Assembly: GCA_023953845.1 (NCBI GenBank)
Contig: JAMLJC010000001.1
Coordinates: 2,170,001 to 2,234,000 of the forward strand
From: Rhizobiaceae bacterium
GTDB taxonomy: Bacteria; Pseudomonadota; Alphaproteobacteria; Rhizobiales; Rhizobiaceae
Direction: 5' to 3'
Length of the DNA stretch: 64,000 nt
Shown: piece after piece, positions 60,079 to 64,000 of the stretch
Layout of the letters: the number at the start of each line of letters is the position of its first letter
Position numbering within the stretch: the first letter of the stretch is position 1
The notes under the pieces: model-generated
What the model was told of the DNA's origin: nothing
Databases searched by the model: none
The model's input: the letters and a program-made list of their open reading frames with translations, nothing else
Translations under genes and position numbers: made by a program

Positions 60079-61614
60079 TCAGTGCACCGTCGATGCCGGC
60101 CCGACGCCGGTCGTCTCCGACGCGGGCAGCGGGGCAGGGCGGCCGAACAGATAGCCCTGCACAACGCGGCAACCGGCTTCCCTCAAAAGCGCTGCCTGAC
60201 TCTCGGTCTCGACGCCCTCGGCGATCGTGTCGACGCCGAGGGCGCGCGACAGGTCCACGATCGAGGAAATGACCGCGCCGCTGCTTGTATCGGTCTCCAT
60301 GCGGCTGACGAAGGAGCGGTCGATCTTCAGCTTCTGGAACGAGAAATCGATGAGGAAGCTGAGGTTGGAGTAGCCCGTGCCGAAATCGTCCACGGCGACC
60401 GAAATGCCCATTCCGGTGAGTTGCTTCAGGATCTCGGCGGCCCGGTCCCGGTCCTGCATCATGGCCGACTCGGTCACTTCGAGTTCGAGGCGCGAAGGCG
60501 CCAAACCCGCTGCCTCGATCGTCGCCTTCACCGTGCCGACGAAGTCGCGCGTCATGAACTGCACCGGAGAGATGTTCACGGCGACAAAACAGTCTTCCGG
60601 CAGCAGTCTGACGGCATCTTCGCAGGCTGTCCTGAGCACCCAGTTGCCGAGCGGCGCGATCATGCCCGTCTCCTCGGCGACCGAGATGAACTCGTTCGGC
60701 GGGATCATGCCGCGTTCGGGATGCTTCCAGCGGATCAGCGCCTCGTAGCCGACGACCCGCGCCGTGCCGAGATCGAGCTGCGGCTGGTAGTGGAGATGGA
60801 AGTCGCCGCGCTCGAAGGCGGTGTTGAGTTCGGCCTCAATCCAGCGGCGATGGTCCGCGACCCTGCCCATGTCCGGATGGAAGGTGGCCCAGGTGCCGAC
60901 GCCCGTCGCGCGGGCATGGCGCAGGGCGAGGTTGGAACGGCGCAGCAGCAGCGCCGGGTCGGTGCCGTCTGTCGGGATCTCGACGACACCGATCGACAGG
61001 TTGATCGACTGCATGTGCGTCGGCAGGCGGTAAGGCTGCATCAGCTTCTCGATCAGCGACTGGATGAACGGTTCGAGCCGCTGCCGCATCTGGCTCTCGG
61101 TGACCAGCACGGCGAACTCGCCGGCGCCGAGCCGCCCGACCACGGCGCCTTTGGGCATCGCATCCTCGATCCGCCGGGCAAGACTATGGATCAGCTTGTC
61201 GCCGGCGGCGTAGCCGATCGCCTCGTTGATCTGCTTGAAGCGGTCGATGTCGATGTCGAGGAGATAGATCGACTTGCCGGTCGTGGCGGTTTCCTCGGCC
61301 GCTTCGGCCACACGGTCGATCATGGCCGTCCGCGCATAAAGTCCGGTCAGCTTGTCGATCTGGGTCTCGTGGAAGACATAGGCGGCGGATTCGTCGACGC
61401 CAGCGTAGAAAGAAAGCGCGGCCAAAGCCGCCGCCAGCGCGCTCAGCGAAATGATGATGATGCCGACCGGCTCCGCAGGCAGCACGGCGGTGTCCGCGCC
61501 GAAGCTGTACCGCAGCGCGGCAGCAGCCAGCACAAGGCTGCACAGGCCCGAAGCAGCGATTGTGACGAGACGGAACGTTCTGCTCCGCTTCGGATTCCTG
61601 ATAGGCGAAAACAT
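60079..61614 (-). CDS. EAL-domain phosphodiesterase with degenerate GGDEF
   Basis: Membrane-anchored c-di-GMP protein of 511 residues from ATG 61614 (GGGGAG upstream). Two N-terminal hydrophobic segments (about 17-36 and 48-72) are followed by a GGDEF domain whose active site reads GAGEF (163-167), so cyclase activity is doubtful. The EAL domain is intact: YEALIRW (290-296), NISPVQF, LEVTES and DDFGTGYS (409-416) with the conserved lysine in KLKIDRSF. It probably hydrolyses c-di-GMP, with the GGDEF part possibly binding GTP as an activator. Confidence 0.92.
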   Translation of the reverse strand: MFSPIRNPKRSRTFRLVTIAASGLCSLVLAAAALRYSFGADTAVLPAEPVGIIIISLSALAAALAALSFYAGVDESAAYVFHETQIDKLTGLYARTAMIDRVAEAAEETATTGKSIYLLDIDIDRFKQINEAIGYAAGDKLIHSLARRIEDAMPKGAVVGRLGAGEFAVLVTESQMRQRLEPFIQSLIEKLMQPYRLPTHMQSINLSIGVVEIPTDGTDPALLLRRSNLALRHARATGVGTWATFHPDMGRVADHRRWIEAELNTAFERGDFHLHYQPQLDLGTARVVGYEALIRWKHPERGMIPPNEFISVAEETGMIAPLGNWVLRTACEDAVRLLPEDCFVAVNISPVQFMTRDFVGTVKATIEAAGLAPSRLELEVTESAMMQDRDRAAEILKQLTGMGISVAVDDFGTGYSNLSFLIDFSFQKLKIDRSFVSRMETDTSSGAVISSIVDLSRALGVDTIAEGVETESQAALLREAGCRVVQGYLFGRPAPLPASETTGVGPASTVH

Positions 61615-61736
61615 GCAGGCTCCCCGTACCTTGCAGTTGTACCGCCTCAATCCTTAATTCGGGCTACCGCAGGTCGATCCAAGTTTAGACAAAGCGGGAA
61701 AGCTGTGGAATCGGACAGCCGATCCCAGTCCCGACC

Positions 61737-62549
61737 CTAGTCCTTGCCGGCGTCGGTGCGCTTCAGTTCCTCGAGCGTCGGCATCGAAACGATGTGATAC
61801 CCTGCGTCGACATAGTGGATCTCGCCCGTGACGCCGCCGGACAGGTCCGAGAGCAGATAGAGCGCCGACCCGCCGATCTCTTCCAGCGTCACCGATTTGC
61901 GCAGCGGCGAATTGCGCTGCTGGTAGGAGAACATGTAGCGCGCATCCGAAATGCCCGCGCCGGCGAGCGTGCGCACCGGTCCGGCCGAGATGCCGTTTAC
62001 CCTGATGCCGCGCGGACCGTAGTCGCTGGCGAGGTAGCGCACGCTCGCTTCCAGCCCCGCCTTGGCCACGCCCATGACATTGTAGTTCGGCATGACGCGC
62101 ACCGATCCGGCATAGGTGAGCGTGATCATCGAACCACCGTCCGGCATCAGCGCGGCGGCGTGGCGCGCGACCTCGGTGAAGGAGTAGCAGGAGATGACCA
62201 TGGTGCGCACGAAATTGTCGCGCGTCGTGTCCGCATAGAGGCCTTTCAATTCGTTCTTGTCGGAAAAGCCGATGGCATGGACGACGAAATCGAGACTGCC
62301 CCATTCCGCCCCGAGGGCATCGAAGGTCGCGGCGACGGAAGCGCTGTCCTCGACGTCGCAGGGCAGCAGGAGTTTCGTGCCGATCTTTTCCGCCAGCGGC
62401 TTCACACGCTTGCCGAAGGCTTCGCCCTGATAGGTGAAGGCCAGTTCCGCGCCGTGCTCGGCGAGCTTGCTGGCGATGCCCCAGGCGATCGAATGGTCGT
62501 TGGCGACGCCCATGATCAGGCCGCGTTTGCCCTTCATCAGTGCGGTCAT
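61737..62549 (-). CDS. fabI: Enoyl-ACP reductase (NADH)
   Basis: Last step of fatty acid elongation; 270 residues. The FabI-type active site is exact: Tyr146, Tyr156 and Lys163 in TYAGSVRVMPNYNVMGVAKAGLE, with the cofactor segment GVANDHSIAWGIA near 14-26. It is the third gene of the minus-strand fabA-fabB-fabI set, 103 bases after fabB; that gap holds heptad repeats. It is typical of rhizobia to carry this fabI copy with fabAB. Confidence 0.96.
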   Translation of the reverse strand: MTALMKGKRGLIMGVANDHSIAWGIASKLAEHGAELAFTYQGEAFGKRVKPLAEKIGTKLLLPCDVEDSASVAATFDALGAEWGSLDFVVHAIGFSDKNELKGLYADTTRDNFVRTMVISCYSFTEVARHAAALMPDGGSMITLTYAGSVRVMPNYNVMGVAKAGLEASVRYLASDYGPRGIRVNGISAGPVRTLAGAGISDARYMFSYQQRNSPLRKSVTLEEIGGSALYLLSDLSGGVTGEIHYVDAGYHIVSMPTLEELKRTDAGKD

Positions 62550-62569
62550 GCCGAACAGTCCTTAGAAAT

Positions 62570-62657
62570 GTGAACAGTGAACGGTGAACAGGGACCAGTG
62601 ATCCGTGAGGCAGGGACGGTGGGACATCCGTTCACTGCTCACTGTCCACTGCTCACC
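62570..62657. repeat. Facing arrays of degenerate heptad repeats
   Basis: Three tandem heptads GTGAACR at 62570-62590, and four heptads of the complementary type (GTTCACT, GCTCACT, GTCCACT, GCTCACC) at 62630-62657. The two arrays face each other and can pair as a long imperfect hairpin between fabB and fabI. The right array includes the fabB stop codon. Confidence 0.7.
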
Positions 62658-63873
62658 CGGTATAGCGCTGGAACACCAGCGTCGCGTTGGTGCCGCCGAA
62701 GCCAAAGGAGTTCGACAGGACGGTATCGATCTTCGCGTCGTCGATGCGCTTGCGCACGATCGGCATGCCCTCGAACTCCGGATCGAGAGTCTCGATATGG
62801 GCGCTCTCGCCGATGAAGCGTGCCTGCATCATGAGAATGGAATAGATCGACTCCTGCACGCCCGCCGCGCCGAGCGAATGACCGGTCAGCGACTTGGTCG
62901 AGGTTATGTTCGGCAGCCTGTCGCCGAAAACCTCGCGAATGGCGCCCATCTCCTTGCTGTCGCCCACCGGCGTCGAGGTGCCGTGCGTATTGATGTAGTC
63001 GATGGGCTGCTTCACCGTCGCGAGCGCCTGGCGCATGCAGCGCACCGCGCCTTCGCCGGACGGCGCGACCATGTCGTAGCCGTCGGAAGTGGCGCCGTAG
63101 CCGACGAGTTCAGCATAGATTTTCGCGCCACGCGCCTTGGCGTGTTCCAGTTCTTCCAGCACCACCACTCCGGCGCCGCCGGCAATGACGAAGCCGTCGC
63201 GATCGACGTCATAGGCCCGCGACGCAACCGCAGCGCGGTCGTTGTATTTGGTCGACATCGCGCCCATGGCGTCGAACAGGTTCGACATCGTCCAGTCCAG
63301 GTCTTCATGGCCGCCGGCGAACATGACGTCCTGCTTGCCCCACTGGATCATCTCGGCGGCGTTGCCGATGCAGTGCGCCGAGGTCGAGCAGGCCGACGAG
63401 ATGGAATAGTTCACGCCGTGGATCTTGAAGGTGGTGGCGAGCGTCGCGGATGCCGTCGACGACATCGCCTTCGGCACCGCGAACGGCCCGATGCGCTTTG
63501 GGCTGTTGTTCTTCAGCGTGATCTCGGCCGCCTCGAAGATCGTTTTGGTCGATGGGCCGCCGGAGCCCATGATGATGCCGGTACGCTCGTTGGAGACATC
63601 GCTCTCCTCGAGGCCCGCATGGGCGATGGCCTGCTGCATGGCGACATGGTTCCAGGCGCCGCCCTTGTGCAGGAAGCGCATGGCGCGCCTGTCGATCAGT
63701 TCGGTCGGGTCGAGCGTCGGATTGCCCCACACCTGGCATCTGAACCCGAGCCGTTCGAATTCGTCCGAATGGCTGATCCCCGATTTGGCGTGACGCAGCG
63801 AGTCTTCCACCTCGGCGGCGTTGTTGCCGATCGACGACACGATGCCGAAGCCCGTCACGACGACCCGTCTCAT
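62653..63873 (-). CDS. fabB: Beta-ketoacyl-ACP synthase I
   Basis: Condensing enzyme for unsaturated fatty acid elongation; 406 residues from ATG 63873 (GAGGAG upstream; MRRVVVTGFGIVSSIG). The catalytic triad is Cys162 (SSACSTSAH), His297 (NTHGTSTPVGD) and His332 (SLTGHSLGAAG), with NSFGFGGTN near the C-terminus. FabB rather than FabF is chosen from the length and the adjacent fabA. Confidence 0.96.
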   Translation of the reverse strand: MRRVVVTGFGIVSSIGNNAAEVEDSLRHAKSGISHSDEFERLGFRCQVWGNPTLDPTELIDRRAMRFLHKGGAWNHVAMQQAIAHAGLEESDVSNERTGIIMGSGGPSTKTIFEAAEITLKNNSPKRIGPFAVPKAMSSTASATLATTFKIHGVNYSISSACSTSAHCIGNAAEMIQWGKQDVMFAGGHEDLDWTMSNLFDAMGAMSTKYNDRAAVASRAYDVDRDGFVIAGGAGVVVLEELEHAKARGAKIYAELVGYGATSDGYDMVAPSGEGAVRCMRQALATVKQPIDYINTHGTSTPVGDSKEMGAIREVFGDRLPNITSTKSLTGHSLGAAGVQESIYSILMMQARFIGESAHIETLDPEFEGMPIVRKRIDDAKIDTVLSNSFGFGGTNATLVFQRYTG

Positions 63874-63908
63874 GCTGCGCTCCTCGTCAATTCCTGATAT
63901 GTCCTGAC

Positions 63909-64000
63909 CTAGGCTGCGGACTGCCGGGACAGGCCGACCTTGAGGTCGGTCGCCGAATAGATCTGCTCGCCATCGGCCTTCAGCCACCCGTCGGCGATGC
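63909..64000 (-). CDS. fabA: 3-hydroxydecanoyl-ACP dehydratase, C-terminal fragment
   Basis: The last 29 codons of a gene entering from the right edge: IADGWLKADGEQIYSATDLK then VGLSRQSAA and TAG at 63911-63909. The segment matches the FabA C-terminus (IADG...DG..IY.A.DLKVGL). FabA makes the cis-3-decenoyl branch point and is normally encoded directly before fabB, as here (35 bases upstream). The rest lies outside the window. Confidence 0.88.
   Translation of the reverse strand, partial: IADGWLKADGEQIYSATDLKVGLSRQSAA

Overview
The window reads as chromosomal DNA of an alphaproteobacterium of the Rhizobiales, most likely a Mesorhizobium-like Phyllobacteriaceae. Reasons: high GC with strong third-position GC; near-matches to the CTTGAC-N17-CTATAT promoter type; the blocks miaB-phoH-ybeY-corC-lnt-(PhrR/PraR-type HTH)-metK-trmB, rimP-nusA-ylxR-infB-rbfA-truB, rpsO-pnp and fabA-fabB-fabI; and degenerate GTGAACR heptad repeats. 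This placement rests on gene content and was not tested by a database search.

Region 1 (1-22.3 kb) is an accessory catabolic island for an unidentified carboxylic acid. It holds two paralogous acyl-CoA ligases (the first cut by the window edge), four SDR dehydrogenases, an acyl-CoA dehydrogenase, two crotonase-fold proteins, an MBL-fold hydrolase, a DMT exporter, a TetR regulator and two complete Liv-type ABC importers. One motif, CTAAC-N4-GTTAG, lies in three intergenic regions of the island (4250, 14933 with one mismatch, 15828). It is the best candidate operator for the TetR protein and would tie ligase, hydratase, hydrolase and transporter units into one regulon. A ParD/ParE-like toxin-antitoxin pair with a perfect 30-bp palindromic operator sits inside the second Liv operon and is translationally fused to its permease gene.

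Region 2 (22.3-27.9 kb) contains a tiny minus-strand transcription unit: promoter, strong Shine-Dalgarno, 22-codon ORF and U-tract terminator. It also has a stand-alone HyuA-type hydantoinase/oxoprolinase, a glutaredoxin-MauE-like membrane fusion behind a CueR/HmrR-type promoter but broken by a one-base frameshift near its end, and malate synthase G.

Region 3 (27.9-38.5 kb) is housekeeping: tsaB-rimI, a PlsC-like acyltransferase, miaB-phoH-ybeY-corC-lnt, a PhrR/PraR-like HTH regulator, metK and trmB.

Region 4 (38.5-46.0 kb) looks like an accessory block between trmB and rimP: a TctE/TctD-type two-component system, a divergent periplasmic binding protein, a tctCBA tripartite tricarboxylate transporter, a DUF1127-like 52-aa gene and a VapBC pair with a two-site operator.

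Region 5 (46.0-64 kb) is translation, RNA decay and lipid synthesis: rimP-nusA-ylxR-infB-rbfA-truB behind a promoter and leader terminator, then corA and a cytoplasm-facing HisKA_2/HWE-type kinase, rpsO-pnp with a hairpin-rich leader, an RsmC-like methyltransferase, an EAL phosphodiesterase with degenerate GGDEF, and fabA-fabB-fabI on the minus strand (fabA cut by the window edge).
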